A stretch of DNA of 64,000 bases, taken from positions 62,001 to 126,000 of the forward strand of contig CADBCS010000013.1 in assembly GCA_902793195.1 (NCBI GenBank), read 5' to 3'. The notes beneath the pieces were generated by a model. The model saw only the letters and a list, made by a program, of their open reading frames with translations, had not been told where the DNA came from and searched no databases. The DNA comes from an uncultured Coriobacteriaceae bacterium. Its GTDB lineage: Bacteria > Actinomycetota > Coriobacteriia > Coriobacteriales > Atopobiaceae. Positions 43,431-52,604 of this stretch are shown piece by piece. The translations under genes and the position numbers were made by a program. The first letter of the stretch is position 1. Each line of letters begins with the position of its first letter.

Positions 43431-44597
43431 ATGAGTGCCTTTGCAATAAAGTCCAAGGAGCTCGTGTTGCCATACGGCATCGATGGCTTTGGGTATCTGG
43501 TTATTGAGGACGGCAAGTTCTGCGGAGTGAGCATTGCCGAGCCCAAGGGCATGCCAACAGTCGACCGCACCGACTGTTGGGTGGCTCCGGGATTCGTGGA
43601 CACGCACATCCACGGGTTTATGGGGAAGGACGTTATGGATTGCGACTCCGAGGCGGTACACGTCATTTCGCGGGGCCTCGCGTGCCATGGCACCACCAGC
43701 TGGCTTGCGACCACGCTGACGGCGGGCACACAGAGGACCGGCGAGGCGTGTCAGAGTGTGGCTGTGGCCGCCGCCGCACAGCGGACAAACGGCGAGCTGG
43801 AAGAGGCGCGCATTCAAGGCATCTTCCTCGAGGGACCCTTCTTCACGGAGGAGCACAAGGGCGCCCAGGATCCGCGCTACCTCGCAGACCCGCGCATCGA
43901 GCTTCTGGATGCGTGGCAGGAGCAAGCGGAGGGGCTCATCCGCAAGACAGCCCTCGCGCCGGAGCGCAAAGGTGCCAAGGAGTACATTGCTGCTGCCACG
44001 GCGCGCGGCGTGGTGGCGGCGATGGGCCACAGCTCGGCCACCTATGGCCAGGCCGTGGAGGCGGTGCTCGCCGGCGCGAGCGAGGTGGTTCACACCTTCA
44101 ACGGGATGGATGACCTTGGCCACAGGAACCCAGGTATCGTGGGCTGCGCAATGACAAGCCAAGGCGTGTATGCCGAGCTCATATGCGACGGCAACCACGT
44201 TGATCCCATCGTGTGCGAGGCGCTTACGCGCGCCAAGGGATGGGAGCACGTCGTGCTCATCACCGACTGCCTCAGCTGTGGCGGCCTTCCCGACGGTAAC
44301 TACCACATCGGCGAGCTGCCCATCGTCCTGAGCGGCGGGGAGGCGCGCCTCAGGGACGGCGGCAACCTTGCCGGCAGCACGCTCACGCTCGTGGATGCCG
44401 TGCGCAATGTGGTGAGCTGGGGCATCGTCACGACCGAACAGGCCATCCGCATGGCAAGCGAGGTACCCGCCCGCGCCAACGGCATTGCCGATCGCTGCGG
44501 GTTCATCCTTCCCGGGCGCGACGCAGACCTCGTGGTGCTCGACCAGGAGCTCAACCTCGTCGAGACGTATGTGGGGGGCCGGCAGATACCGGCGTAG
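43431..44597 (+). CDS. nagA: N-acetylglucosamine-6-phosphate deacetylase
   Basis: The protein has 388 residues. It removes acetate from GlcNAc-6-phosphate, the first committed step of amino-sugar use. Metal-dependent amidohydrolase features are PGFVDTHIHGFMGKDVMD, FLEGPFF, the metal histidines in VAAMGHSSAT and VVHTFNGMDD, and the catalytic Asp in LITDCLS. AGGGGGAA lies before the ATG at 43431, which is preferred over the upstream GTG at 43398. No nagB is seen in this window. Confidence 0.95.
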   Translation: MSAFAIKSKELVLPYGIDGFGYLVIEDGKFCGVSIAEPKGMPTVDRTDCWVAPGFVDTHIHGFMGKDVMDCDSEAVHVISRGLACHGTTSWLATTLTAGTQRTGEACQSVAVAAAAQRTNGELEEARIQGIFLEGPFFTEEHKGAQDPRYLADPRIELLDAWQEQAEGLIRKTALAPERKGAKEYIAAATARGVVAAMGHSSATYGQAVEAVLAGASEVVHTFNGMDDLGHRNPGIVGCAMTSQGVYAELICDGNHVDPIVCEALTRAKGWEHVVLITDCLSCGGLPDGNYHIGELPIVLSGGEARLRDGGNLAGSTLTLVDAVRNVVSWGIVTTEQAIRMASEVPARANGIADRCGFILPGRDADLVVLDQELNLVETYVGGRQIPA

Positions 44598-44695
44598 CAC
44601 ACGAATTGCATAACGAGGGTGCCAACGGGGTCGGGATTGCGATGGCGTGCCATAATAGATTGAATCTCGTCTGGCGCAGTCGAAGGGAAGATCAT

Positions 44696-46177
44696 ATGGG
44701 GAAGTCGGGCGCGAACAAACCAATGACACCAGCCAAGGGTGTATGGCGTCGCTTTCTGGTGCTCATACCGCTTCTGGTCATTCTCGTGATTGCGTCGCGG
44801 GCCTACATCAGAGGGAAGATATCGACATACGAGGTGTATGGGTATCAACCGTACACCGGTCAGGACTTCTCTGCCAAAGACGTTGCCATGGGCCAGGAGG
44901 GCATAGTGGAGCTCGTGTCGGCAGATCTTACGAGCCTCGGACGTGTCCACCTCGTCTTCCATGCCTTAGGCGATGGGCATACCTTCGTGAGCGTTGGGAC
45001 TGGAAGCGAGTCGGAGATGTGGAGCTTGTCCGTAAAGGACAACGCAATTATCGAGGGGGGTGTCAACTTCTCGGGATGGGAGTCCGTGCACGTTTGCGTT
45101 TGCGTGTTCTTTGGCGTGGCCACCGCGCTCTTTGCGAGCGCGTTGTGGTGTCTGTGGAGAAACGCTTGGTACGGCTATACGATGGTCTCTTGCGGTGGCG
45201 GACTGCTGTTCTGCCTGTTCCAGTTCTCCTTCTTCCTCCTGCTCCTGCTAAGGGGAAGCATGATAGACTTTGCCGACCTCGCGACGCAGATTGTCGCCAT
45301 GGCAGACTGGTTTGCCATGGGCACGCTCGTCCCCATGGCAGTTTTGGCGGTGCTTGTGTCCCTCAGCAACATTTCGCTCATTCGTCATGAGGGATTTCGC
45401 CCCGTTAACCTCCTGGGCATCGCCGTGAGCATGTTTTGGGCGGTCGTCAACAACGTGTGGTTTGGCAGGGGCACGATCGTATACGACATCCTGGGCAATC
45501 CCGAGCTTACGGTGATCGTTGACACGTTGGTGTCCACGGCCATAACCTACGGAGAGTGCCTGCTGCTGTCCACCATTCTGTGCGCCTGGTTGGCGTCACG
45601 TCACGTGCCCAACCATGGGGCGGACTACCTTGTGGTGCTGGGATGTGGCCTGCGTCCCGACGGCACCCCAAGCCCGTTGCTTGCGGGGCGCGTGGACAAG
45701 GGCTGCGACTTCGACCAGACGCGCGTGGCGGCTGGAGACCCACCGGTGACGTTCGTGCCAAGTGGGGGGCAGGGGCCCGACGAGGTGATGAGTGAGGCGC
45801 AGAGCATGGCCAACTACCTCTCAAACAAGGGCGTACCCCAGGATCGGATAGTGCTGGAGGACCGCTCGTCCACCACGAGGCAGAACATGGCCTACTCACG
45901 TGAGGTGATCGAGCGGCATGCGGGGCGTGATGTGAGCGAGCTGCAGGTGGTGTTCTCGACCACCAACTACCATGTGTTCCGCGGTTATGTGTGTGCCCAT
46001 CAGGCGGGCATGCGCGTGGAGGGCATGGGAAGCAAGACACGCGCCTACTTCTGGCCCAATGCGTTCCTCCGCGAGTTTGCAGGCCTGCTTGTTACGCAGT
46101 TCAGGTCCATTCTGCTCGCGTATGTGGTCATTGCCGTCATCTACGGCCTCGCCGCATACGTACTCATCTTTGTCTGA
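44696..46177 (+). CDS. YdcF family (DUF218) membrane protein
   Basis: The protein has 493 residues. A signal anchor (18-37) precedes an extracytoplasmic segment of about 100 residues, then a block of five or six membrane helices (about 125-310). The C-terminal DUF218 domain (about 315-470) shows LVVLGCGLRPDGTPSPLLAGRVD, VPSGGQGPDEVMSEA, ILEDRSSTTRQNMAYS and STTNYHVFRG, followed by a last helix. DUF218 proteins such as SanA/ElyC are linked to envelope integrity; the enzymatic role is not settled. The ATG at 44696 follows GAAGGGAAG. Confidence 0.85.
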   Translation: MGKSGANKPMTPAKGVWRRFLVLIPLLVILVIASRAYIRGKISTYEVYGYQPYTGQDFSAKDVAMGQEGIVELVSADLTSLGRVHLVFHALGDGHTFVSVGTGSESEMWSLSVKDNAIIEGGVNFSGWESVHVCVCVFFGVATALFASALWCLWRNAWYGYTMVSCGGGLLFCLFQFSFFLLLLLRGSMIDFADLATQIVAMADWFAMGTLVPMAVLAVLVSLSNISLIRHEGFRPVNLLGIAVSMFWAVVNNVWFGRGTIVYDILGNPELTVIVDTLVSTAITYGECLLLSTILCAWLASRHVPNHGADYLVVLGCGLRPDGTPSPLLAGRVDKGCDFDQTRVAAGDPPVTFVPSGGQGPDEVMSEAQSMANYLSNKGVPQDRIVLEDRSSTTRQNMAYSREVIERHAGRDVSELQVVFSTTNYHVFRGYVCAHQAGMRVEGMGSKTRAYFWPNAFLREFAGLLVTQFRSILLAYVVIAVIYGLAAYVLIFV

Positions 46178-46192
46178 TGAAACGACCTGCGC

Positions 46193-46221
46193 GCCACGTT
46201 GGGAATACTCCCCAACGTGGC
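46193..46221. terminator. Hairpin between convergent genes
   Basis: GCCACGTTGGG (46193-46203) pairs with CCCAACGTGGC (46211-46221) around AATACTC; positioned after the YdcF gene and before the stop of the leftward gene, so likely bidirectional. Confidence 0.65.
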
Positions 46222-46251
46222 AGTTTGGCCATTGCGCGTTCGTAGGTCGTC

Positions 46252-47439
46252 CTAGAGAAGGAGAACCTCGCTGGTGTTCTCGGTGTTCTTGAGGTACTTG
46301 TCGGCTATCTTCTTCACTGTTCCATTGGCGGAAAGTGCGTCGAAGGCGTTGTTGACGAGTTCGCAGAGCTTTGCGTCTTCCTTGCGGAATGCGACCGCAT
46401 ACTCGCCGACCGCATCCTCTCCCTCATATGTAAAGTGGCTCTCTACGTACGGTTTGCTAAAGAGGTAGAGCTCTTCTCGCTCGGGGGTCTTTTCGACGCC
46501 GCTCCAGACACATGACCCTTCACCTATGTTAAGTTTGCCCAGCATTTCTTCGAAGGCCATGGTCGATGCCGTGTATTTCCAACCATAGTAGTCGCAGACG
46601 GCGCGCGCAAGTTCCACGTCGAACCCCGTCAGTTCCTTGTCTGCGTCGTAATACTCGTACGGTGGGTAGGATGGATTAACGAGTTGCGTGAACTCGTAGC
46701 CCTTGCCGTAGTTCTCTATGTCCGCCTCTGAAACGCTCTCGTCCACCTGTGCCGCCTGGTTGTCGACGCTCTTGCTGGACGTCGCAGGCTTTCGGGTGGT
46801 CGTCACGATGGCCGCTACCGCAATGGCCACGACGACCAAAGATACGAGCGCGATGACAAGCCCAATCTTTCCCTTGCCTGTTGGCGTGGTGCTCGTTGCG
46901 ACGGTGCTTGCGTCCGGCGTTGTGCCATACGGCGTTTGCTCTGCATTGGGCGGCGTCGAAACGACGCGTGTCGTGTGGTCGCCAGGCGAGGTGGGGACAG
47001 TCTGGGAGGCATTGGGCGCATCGTACTCGTAGGAAGGGCCGGGTGCATGCACTGCTGCACCATCTTGCGGCTCCTTATCCCTTGCGCTGTCCTCATGGCG
47101 CACCATGTCTATGCCCAGGAAGTCGGCGAGACCGCCCGCCAATCCGTCTGCGACGACTTGTGACAGCCTTGCATCGATTCCGCGCTCCCGGTATAGCATG
47201 TTGTGCACTATTGCCCTGGCCCGCTCGAGGGATTCGCGTGTTGGATCTTGGGCTGCCTTCTCGAGAGGCGCGAGCAGCTCGTCGTTAATCTGGAAGGAAA
47301 CGACCTTGGCCTCCCGCGAGTCGCGGTCAATGAGGTCGAGCAGAAAGGAGAGGAATCTGTTCGGCTGCGAGAGGAGCTGCGTTCCTCCCATCCTCAGCGA
47401 CTGCGTGACAGCCTCCCTAAGACCCATGTCTCCTGCCAT
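46252..47439 (-). CDS. Membrane-anchored solute-binding protein with cytoplasmic N-terminal domain
   Basis: The protein has 395 residues. The N-terminal ~110 residues are helical and would be cytoplasmic (LREAVTQSLRMGGTQLLSQPNRFLSFLLDL, ARAIVHNMLYRERGIDARLSQVV). A Pro/Thr/Ser linker leads to a membrane helix (about 185-210) and then a family-3 type solute-binding domain (about 240-390: ANPSYPPYEYYDADKELTGFD-like motif, FEEMLGKLNIGEGSCVWSGVEKT, VAFRKEDAKLCELVNNAF). No permease or ATPase gene is adjacent, so it may be a sensor or scavenger rather than a transport part. The ATG at 47439 with GGGAG upstream is chosen over a TTG at 47478. Confidence 0.8.
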   Translation of the reverse strand: MAGDMGLREAVTQSLRMGGTQLLSQPNRFLSFLLDLIDRDSREAKVVSFQINDELLAPLEKAAQDPTRESLERARAIVHNMLYRERGIDARLSQVVADGLAGGLADFLGIDMVRHEDSARDKEPQDGAAVHAPGPSYEYDAPNASQTVPTSPGDHTTRVVSTPPNAEQTPYGTTPDASTVATSTTPTGKGKIGLVIALVSLVVVAIAVAAIVTTTRKPATSSKSVDNQAAQVDESVSEADIENYGKGYEFTQLVNPSYPPYEYYDADKELTGFDVELARAVCDYYGWKYTASTMAFEEMLGKLNIGEGSCVWSGVEKTPEREELYLFSKPYVESHFTYEGEDAVGEYAVAFRKEDAKLCELVNNAFDALSANGTVKKIADKYLKNTENTSEVLLL

Positions 47440-47506
47440 GTGATTCTCCCACCTCTCCACAATATCTGTCGGTTGCAACCCATGTTACACTACCACGCCA
47501 GGTGTG

Positions 47507-47527
47507 ACTGTCCCTTTGGGGGACGGT
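47507..47527. repeat. Small GGGGGACGGT palindrome
   Basis: ACTGTCCC, loop TTT, then GGGGGACGGT: same core as the intergenic palindromes near 300 and 61,550. Confidence 0.5.
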
Positions 47528-47584
47528 GTCCGAGGGGCTGGCGGCTTTTGGAGGGGAATTGGCGGCGTCGCCTGTCGGTAGTTA

Positions 47585-47593
47585 TGCTATACT
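47585..47593 (+). promoter_or_regulatory. Extended -10 promoter of the pheST leader
   Basis: TGCTATACT (47585-47593) is an extended -10 element just upstream of the T-box leader; no good -35 at the usual distance. Confidence 0.45.
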
Positions 47594-47875
47594 CACTCGC
47601 CATGGCAATGACGGAGAGGTTCGTCGCGCCGCGTGCCCAAGCACGAGAGAGGGTGCCCACAGGCTGGAAGGCACCTGCGAGGGCTGACGCACGAAGTTCA
47701 CTCTAGCAGCCGCGACCTTAACGCGCTCGTGCGCAAGTAGGGGAGCCGTCCGTCCCACGACACGGGGCTTACGAGTGGGGTGCTCGGACACGACAACCGA
47801 TCGCTCAACCGAGGTGGTACCGCGGATCTGCGCGCCGCGCGGGAGTCAGGGGCGGTTTCGTTTTTTGGAAAAGGA
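47594..47875 (+). promoter_or_regulatory. T-box riboswitch (phenylalanine) upstream of pheS
   Basis: The leader carries the T-box core AACCGAGGTGGTACCGCGG (47807-47825) and, after a GC-rich hairpin, a T-rich run TTTCGTTTTTT (47855-47870). In the stem I region, GAAGTTCACT contains the specifier codon TTC (47697-47699) followed by A, as expected for phenylalanine. Uncharged tRNA-Phe would stabilise the antiterminator and switch on pheST. Confidence 0.88.
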
Positions 47876-47883
47876 GTCTGTAG

Positions 47884-48951
47884 ATGGCAATGCAAGACGA
47901 GCTCAAGGCAATCGAGGAGCAGTTCGTCCAGAGCCTGGCGAGCGCCGAGAACATGGAGATGCTCGAGCAGCTGCGCGTCTCGGTGCTGGGCAAGAAGGGC
48001 TCACTCACGAGCATCATGCGCATGATGGGCAAGATTCCGCCGGAGGAGCGTCCCACCATGGGCAAGCTCGCCAACACCGTGCGGGCCAACGTGGACGAGG
48101 CGCTCAAGCAGCGCAAGATCGAGCTGGGCAAGCAGGCCATGCACGCTCGCATGGAAGCCGAGGCAGCAGACGTCACCCTGCCGGGACGACGCATCCCTCA
48201 GGGAACCCAGCACCTCATCAGCCAGATTCGCGAGGAGATCGAGGACATCTTCTGCGGTCTGGGCTACATCGTTGCCGACGGTCCCTATGTGGAGACCACC
48301 TACTACAACTTCACCGCGCTCAACGCTCCCGAGAACCACCCGAGCCGCTCAGCCAAGGACTCATTCTATGTGGTGGACAATGCCCCCGAGGGAAAGCCGC
48401 CCCTGCAGCTGGGCGACTCCGACGTGCTGCTGCGCACGCAGACCTCCGGCATGCAGGTGCACTACATGGAGGAGAACAAGCCTCCCATCTACATGATCTG
48501 CCCGGGAACCGTGTTCCGTCCCGACACCGCCGACGCCAACCACCTTCCCCAGTTCACGCAGGTGGAGGGTCTTGTCGTGGACGAGGGCATCACCTTTGGC
48601 GACCTTAAGGGCACGCTCGACTACTTCTGTCGCGAGATCTTCGGCAAGGATCGTGCCACCCGTTACCGACCGCACTTCTTCCCGTTTACCGAGCCAAGCT
48701 GCGAGGTGGACGTGAGCTGCGGCGTCTGCCACGGCAAGGGCTGCCGCTTTTGCAAGAACGTTGGCTGGCTCGAGATTCTGGGCTGCGGCATGGTGGATCC
48801 CAACGTATTCGAGTACGTGGGAATCGATCCCGAGAAGTACACGGGCTTCGCCTTTGGCATTGGTGTGGAGCGCGTGGCGGCGTTGCGCTATGACCTGCCG
48901 GACCTGCGCATGCTCATGGAAGGCGATATGCGCTTCCTCCGTCAGTTCTAA
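47884..48951 (+). CDS. pheS: Phenylalanyl-tRNA synthetase alpha subunit
   Basis: The protein has 355 residues. Together with PheT it charges tRNA-Phe. The N-terminal coiled coil (VLGKKGSLTSIMRMMGKI) precedes the class II catalytic core with RTQTSGMQVHYM, FRPDTADANHLPQF, EPSCEVDVSC, WLEILGCGMVDPNV and GIGVERVAALRY. It follows a Phe-specific T-box leader. The pheT gene begins 18 bases after its stop. Confidence 0.98.
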   Translation: MAMQDELKAIEEQFVQSLASAENMEMLEQLRVSVLGKKGSLTSIMRMMGKIPPEERPTMGKLANTVRANVDEALKQRKIELGKQAMHARMEAEAADVTLPGRRIPQGTQHLISQIREEIEDIFCGLGYIVADGPYVETTYYNFTALNAPENHPSRSAKDSFYVVDNAPEGKPPLQLGDSDVLLRTQTSGMQVHYMEENKPPIYMICPGTVFRPDTADANHLPQFTQVEGLVVDEGITFGDLKGTLDYFCREIFGKDRATRYRPHFFPFTEPSCEVDVSCGVCHGKGCRFCKNVGWLEILGCGMVDPNVFEYVGIDPEKYTGFAFGIGVERVAALRYDLPDLRMLMEGDMRFLRQF

Positions 48952-48969
48952 CGAAGAAAGGTTACTGCT

Positions 48970-51444
48970 ATGCGTGTTTCATATGAATGGCTCAAAGAGC
49001 TGGTGGACGTGCCGGAGAACCCCCAGGAGCTGGTGGACGAGTTCACGCGCACCGGTACCGAGGTGGAGGGAGTCGATCGCACGGGTGCCGAGTTCGACCA
49101 CGTGGTCGTGGGACAGGTCGTCTCCAAGGAGCCCCACCCCAACTCGGATCACATGTGGCTCTGCAAGGTGAGCGTAGGTTCGCAGAACGTCAACAAGGAC
49201 GGCGAGCCGGAGCCGCTGCAGATCGTATGCGGCGCCCAGAACTTCGAGCAGGGCGACAAGATCGTGGTCGCCATGATCGGTGCCGTGCTCCCGGGCGACT
49301 TTAGGATCAAGAAGTCCAAGCTCCGCGGCGTCGAGTCGTGCGGCATGAACTGCTCGGAGCGCGAGCTGGGCCTGGGCGGAGACCACGCAGGCATTATCGT
49401 CCTGCCCGAGGACGCGCCCGTGGGCATGCCCTTTGCCGAGTACCGCGGCATCGCCGACACCGTCATCGACTGCGAGATGACGCCCAACCGTCCCGACTGC
49501 CTCTCCATGACCGGGGTCGCGGTTGAGGTCTCGGCCATCCTGGACGAGGACACCCACATGCAGATGCCCCAGATCGAGGTGGAGCATGGGGTTGGCGAGG
49601 ACGGTGCGCAAGACGTCTCGTCGCTCGTCGACGTCCAGATAGACGATCCCGAGCTTTGCCCGCGCTACACTGCCCGTGTGGTACGAAACGTCAAGATTGG
49701 CCCCTCACCGGAATGGCTTGCCAAGCGCGTGCTGGCAGCGGGCGCCCGACCCATCAACAACGTGGTGGACGTCACCAACTACGTTATGTTCCTCACCGGA
49801 CAACCGCTGCACGCGTTTGACCTTGGCAAGCTTGGCGAGCGCGACGGCAAGCGCCACATCGTGGTGCGCTCTGCCAATGAGGGCGAGCATCTCACCACCT
49901 TGGACGGCCAGGATCGTGCGCTCACGTCCGACATGCTCCTCATCACCGACGACCGGGAGCGTCCGGTCGCGCTTGCGGGTGTGATGGGCGGTCTGAACTC
50001 CGACATCGACGAGAGCACCGTGGACGTGCTGCTGGAAAGCGCCTGCTTCGACTCGGGCTGCATCAGCCGCACGAGCCGCAACCTCGGCCTCATGAGCGAG
50101 GCATCGATCCGCTTCGAGCGTCAGGTGGACACCGCCGGTTGCGCCGCAGTCTCCGACATCGCCGCCGCGCTGTTCGAGGAGTGCTGCGGCGCCGAGGTCG
50201 TGCGCGGCATGGTGGACGAGTACCCGCGTCCCAAGACCACCGAGACCATCGTGTTGCGTCCGGAGCGCGTGCGCTCCATCTGCGGCGCCCCCATCGAGGA
50301 CGACTTCATGGCTCGGCGCCTGTCCCGCCTTGGCTGCGAGGTGTCGCAGGTCGACGGCCAGCTCAACGTTGTCCCTCCCACCAACCGGCCCGACCTCACG
50401 CGCGAGATTGACCTCGTCGAGGAGATTCTTCGACTGTGGGGCGAGGGGGACGTGGAGCCCACGCTCCCCGCATCGCGCAACCACCCTGGCGGGCTCACGG
50501 TCGAGCAGCGTCGCATGAGGCTCATTGGCAGCACGTTGCGTGCATGTGGGATGTGCGAGACCAGCACCTACTGCTTCGCCGATCCGCGCGACCTCGCGCG
50601 TCTGGGCATGGCCCGAGAGGTCAAGGGCGTTCCCGTGCACATCATCCGTCCCCTGGTGAGCGAGCAGAGCGAGATGCGTCGCGACCTGATGCCGGGTCTG
50701 CTGCGAGCGGTGGCATACAACAAGGACCATGGCGTTGCGAACGTGATGCTGTACGAGATTGGCCGCGTGCTCTTTGGCCGCCCGAACAAGAGCCTTCCCG
50801 ATGAGCAGACCTATGTTGCCGGCGTGCTCTCCGGAGCCTGGAACGATGACGCATGGAACCGCAAGTACACCTCGATGGACTTCTTCGACGCCAAGGGTAT
50901 CGTGGAGGAGCTCCTGGACGCGCTGCGCATACAGAAGGTCCGCTTCCGCGCTCCCGAGCAGGAGCACTCCTCGTGGTTGCAGCCCGGCCTTGCGGCGGAG
51001 GTCGTGGTGCGCGGGACGGTGCTGGGCTGGGTTGGCAATATCCACCCAAGCACGCTCGACCTCTTTGGCATCGATGACCCCGTTGTGGCCTTCGAGTTCT
51101 CGGTGGAGGCGTTGCTGCGTCTGGCACAGGACCAGCTGCCCTACCAGGATGTTCCCACGCTGCCCGGAGTCGACGTCGACTTGGCCCTCGTGGTGGACGA
51201 GGACGTCTCGTACGAGCAGCTCGTCCAGCGCATCACGTCGGCTGGTGGCAAGCTGCTGCGCGACGTGCGTCTGTTCGACGTGTATCGTGACCCGGTGCGC
51301 GTGGGGCCAAACAAGAAGAGCATGGCCTTCTCGCTCACGTATCGTGCCGACGACCGTACCCTCACCTCCCAGGAGGTCGAGAAGGCCCATGGCCGTTTGG
51401 TAACCAAGGTGATCAAGAGCACGGGCGGAGAGGTCCGCTCCTGA
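48970..51444 (+). CDS. pheT: Phenylalanyl-tRNA synthetase beta subunit
   Basis: The protein has 824 residues, normal for the long bacterial form. It contains the N-terminal tRNA-binding domain (about 40-155, VVGQVVSKEPHPNSDHMWLCKV), the B3/B4 editing domain (about 215-390, ARPINNVVDVTNYVMFLTGQPLHAFD), B5 domain, the class II-like core and the C-terminal anticodon-binding (FDX-ACB) domain ending AHGRLVTKVIKSTGGEVRS. It is co-transcribed with pheS under the T-box. Confidence 0.98.
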   Translation: MRVSYEWLKELVDVPENPQELVDEFTRTGTEVEGVDRTGAEFDHVVVGQVVSKEPHPNSDHMWLCKVSVGSQNVNKDGEPEPLQIVCGAQNFEQGDKIVVAMIGAVLPGDFRIKKSKLRGVESCGMNCSERELGLGGDHAGIIVLPEDAPVGMPFAEYRGIADTVIDCEMTPNRPDCLSMTGVAVEVSAILDEDTHMQMPQIEVEHGVGEDGAQDVSSLVDVQIDDPELCPRYTARVVRNVKIGPSPEWLAKRVLAAGARPINNVVDVTNYVMFLTGQPLHAFDLGKLGERDGKRHIVVRSANEGEHLTTLDGQDRALTSDMLLITDDRERPVALAGVMGGLNSDIDESTVDVLLESACFDSGCISRTSRNLGLMSEASIRFERQVDTAGCAAVSDIAAALFEECCGAEVVRGMVDEYPRPKTTETIVLRPERVRSICGAPIEDDFMARRLSRLGCEVSQVDGQLNVVPPTNRPDLTREIDLVEEILRLWGEGDVEPTLPASRNHPGGLTVEQRRMRLIGSTLRACGMCETSTYCFADPRDLARLGMAREVKGVPVHIIRPLVSEQSEMRRDLMPGLLRAVAYNKDHGVANVMLYEIGRVLFGRPNKSLPDEQTYVAGVLSGAWNDDAWNRKYTSMDFFDAKGIVEELLDALRIQKVRFRAPEQEHSSWLQPGLAAEVVVRGTVLGWVGNIHPSTLDLFGIDDPVVAFEFSVEALLRLAQDQLPYQDVPTLPGVDVDLALVVDEDVSYEQLVQRITSAGGKLLRDVRLFDVYRDPVRVGPNKKSMAFSLTYRADDRTLTSQEVEKAHGRLVTKVIKSTGGEVRS

Positions 51445-51452
51445 ATGACATT

Positions 51453-51480
51453 CCCCGGCTTGCTCCGATGCAGGCCGGGG
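51453..51480 (+). terminator. Hairpin after pheT
   Basis: CCCCGGC (51453-51459) pairs with GCCGGGG (51474-51480), nine bases past the stop; lacks a T-run. Confidence 0.5.
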
Positions 51481-51558
51481 CTGCTTCCCATTTCGCAAAA
51501 GGGGGTCGTGTCGGAGTCAGTTCGTTCCGGTACGGCCCCTTACGGGTTTTTAGCAGAC

Positions 51559-52326
51559 TCAGTCGAGATTGTATGTTCCGTCCACGCCCCAGTCCCACGT
51601 GCCATGGGCGCCAGAGGCAGTTGCCGCGACCTTAAACTGGAGCTTTGCGATGCCGAGGTCGGTGTATTCGACGTCATGGCGCCTGCGCGGCAGCATCGCC
51701 CTAACGGGAGCTCCGTAGGTGTCTTGTGCCAAGACCACTGGCTGCCTGTTGGCGGCAGATGGCCCCTTCCAAATGGCGTGGACCCCTTCCCAAATCCACT
51801 GGGGCGCCTCTTCCAATGTCGTAGGTCCCGCATAGAGCTTGGAAGGTCGCTTCGACTTGGAGCGAATCGCCCTTCGGATGGACCTCTGCCTAAACGGCGT
51901 CTGGTGCATGGGGGCGCCAATGGGGATGACGTCGTGGAGCATCATGCCGTCGGGCACCGCGCACGTTGTCTTCTCGCGATCGAAGGTTCCCGCAACCCAG
52001 CAGCTTCCCAACCCGAGCGACGTGGCGATAAGAACGACTATCTGGCCAAAGTAGCCAATCTTCTCGAGAGAGATGGGATCGTTGGGGCCTACGCATGTGA
52101 CGTATGCGCCAGGATGGCCTGCAAACACCTTGTTGCTGAGGGCGAGGCTCGAACCATCCTCGTGGGGAACGTGCAGTTCGAATAGGAGGCCGCTGTCGGC
52201 GCTTGATTCCCGAGCCGCGGCACGAAGCATGTCGACCTGGTCTGCAGAGAGCGGCGTATCCTCAAATGCCCTGCAGGAGACTCGACGGTCGATGGCCTCG
52301 ACGAAGCTGCTGGTGCCAATGCTCAT
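51559..52326 (-). CDS. Nitroreductase family protein
   Basis: The protein has 255 residues. The start (AIDRRVSCRAFEDTPLSADQVDMLRAAA) is the family hallmark with FMN-binding Arg residues, and SLGLGSCWVAGTF gives the second FMN contact. The C-terminal half (PLPRRR-type basic stretch, AANRQPVVLAQD) repeats a nitroreductase-like element. These flavoproteins reduce nitro or quinone groups, or dehalogenate, using NAD(P)H; the true substrate is unknown. It is divergent from the nucleosidase gene. Confidence 0.85.
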   Translation of the reverse strand: MSIGTSSFVEAIDRRVSCRAFEDTPLSADQVDMLRAAARESSADSGLLFELHVPHEDGSSLALSNKVFAGHPGAYVTCVGPNDPISLEKIGYFGQIVVLIATSLGLGSCWVAGTFDREKTTCAVPDGMMLHDVIPIGAPMHQTPFRQRSIRRAIRSKSKRPSKLYAGPTTLEEAPQWIWEGVHAIWKGPSAANRQPVVLAQDTYGAPVRAMLPRRRHDVEYTDLGIAKLQFKVAATASGAHGTWDWGVDGTYNLD

Positions 52327-52487
52327 GCTGTCCTCCGTGTTCGTGCAATTTCAACCACAATAGAATACTGCTTTTTTACGTCGCGTGCGTTGGCCTTTGC
52401 CGGTGTCCTACCAAAACAATAACTATAGAGGAATATGATGGGCGTATCTTGCGAGGTGTCGATATAACAAGGTCTACATATGACCGT

Positions 52488-52517
52488 TTTACAACTGGGC
52501 CAATGCTGTCCTACAAT
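52488..52517 (+). promoter_or_regulatory. Putative promoter of the nucleosidase gene
   Basis: TTTACA (52488-52493), 18-base spacer, TACAAT (52512-52517), 88 bases upstream of the ATG in an AT-rich gap of about 280 bases that shows no gene. Confidence 0.5.
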
Positions 52518-52604
52518 CAAACTTCCATATTGTATTGCACTGCGCTGGTCGTGACATGCGCCAATTGGCGCGGGACAGGCCACAGGACGCGAAGGGGAGT
52601 TGGC

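Noticed and set aside
49705-51498. Open frame of 597 codons on the minus strand
   Set aside because: Antisense to pheT, which is unambiguous; composition is typical of a shadow frame.
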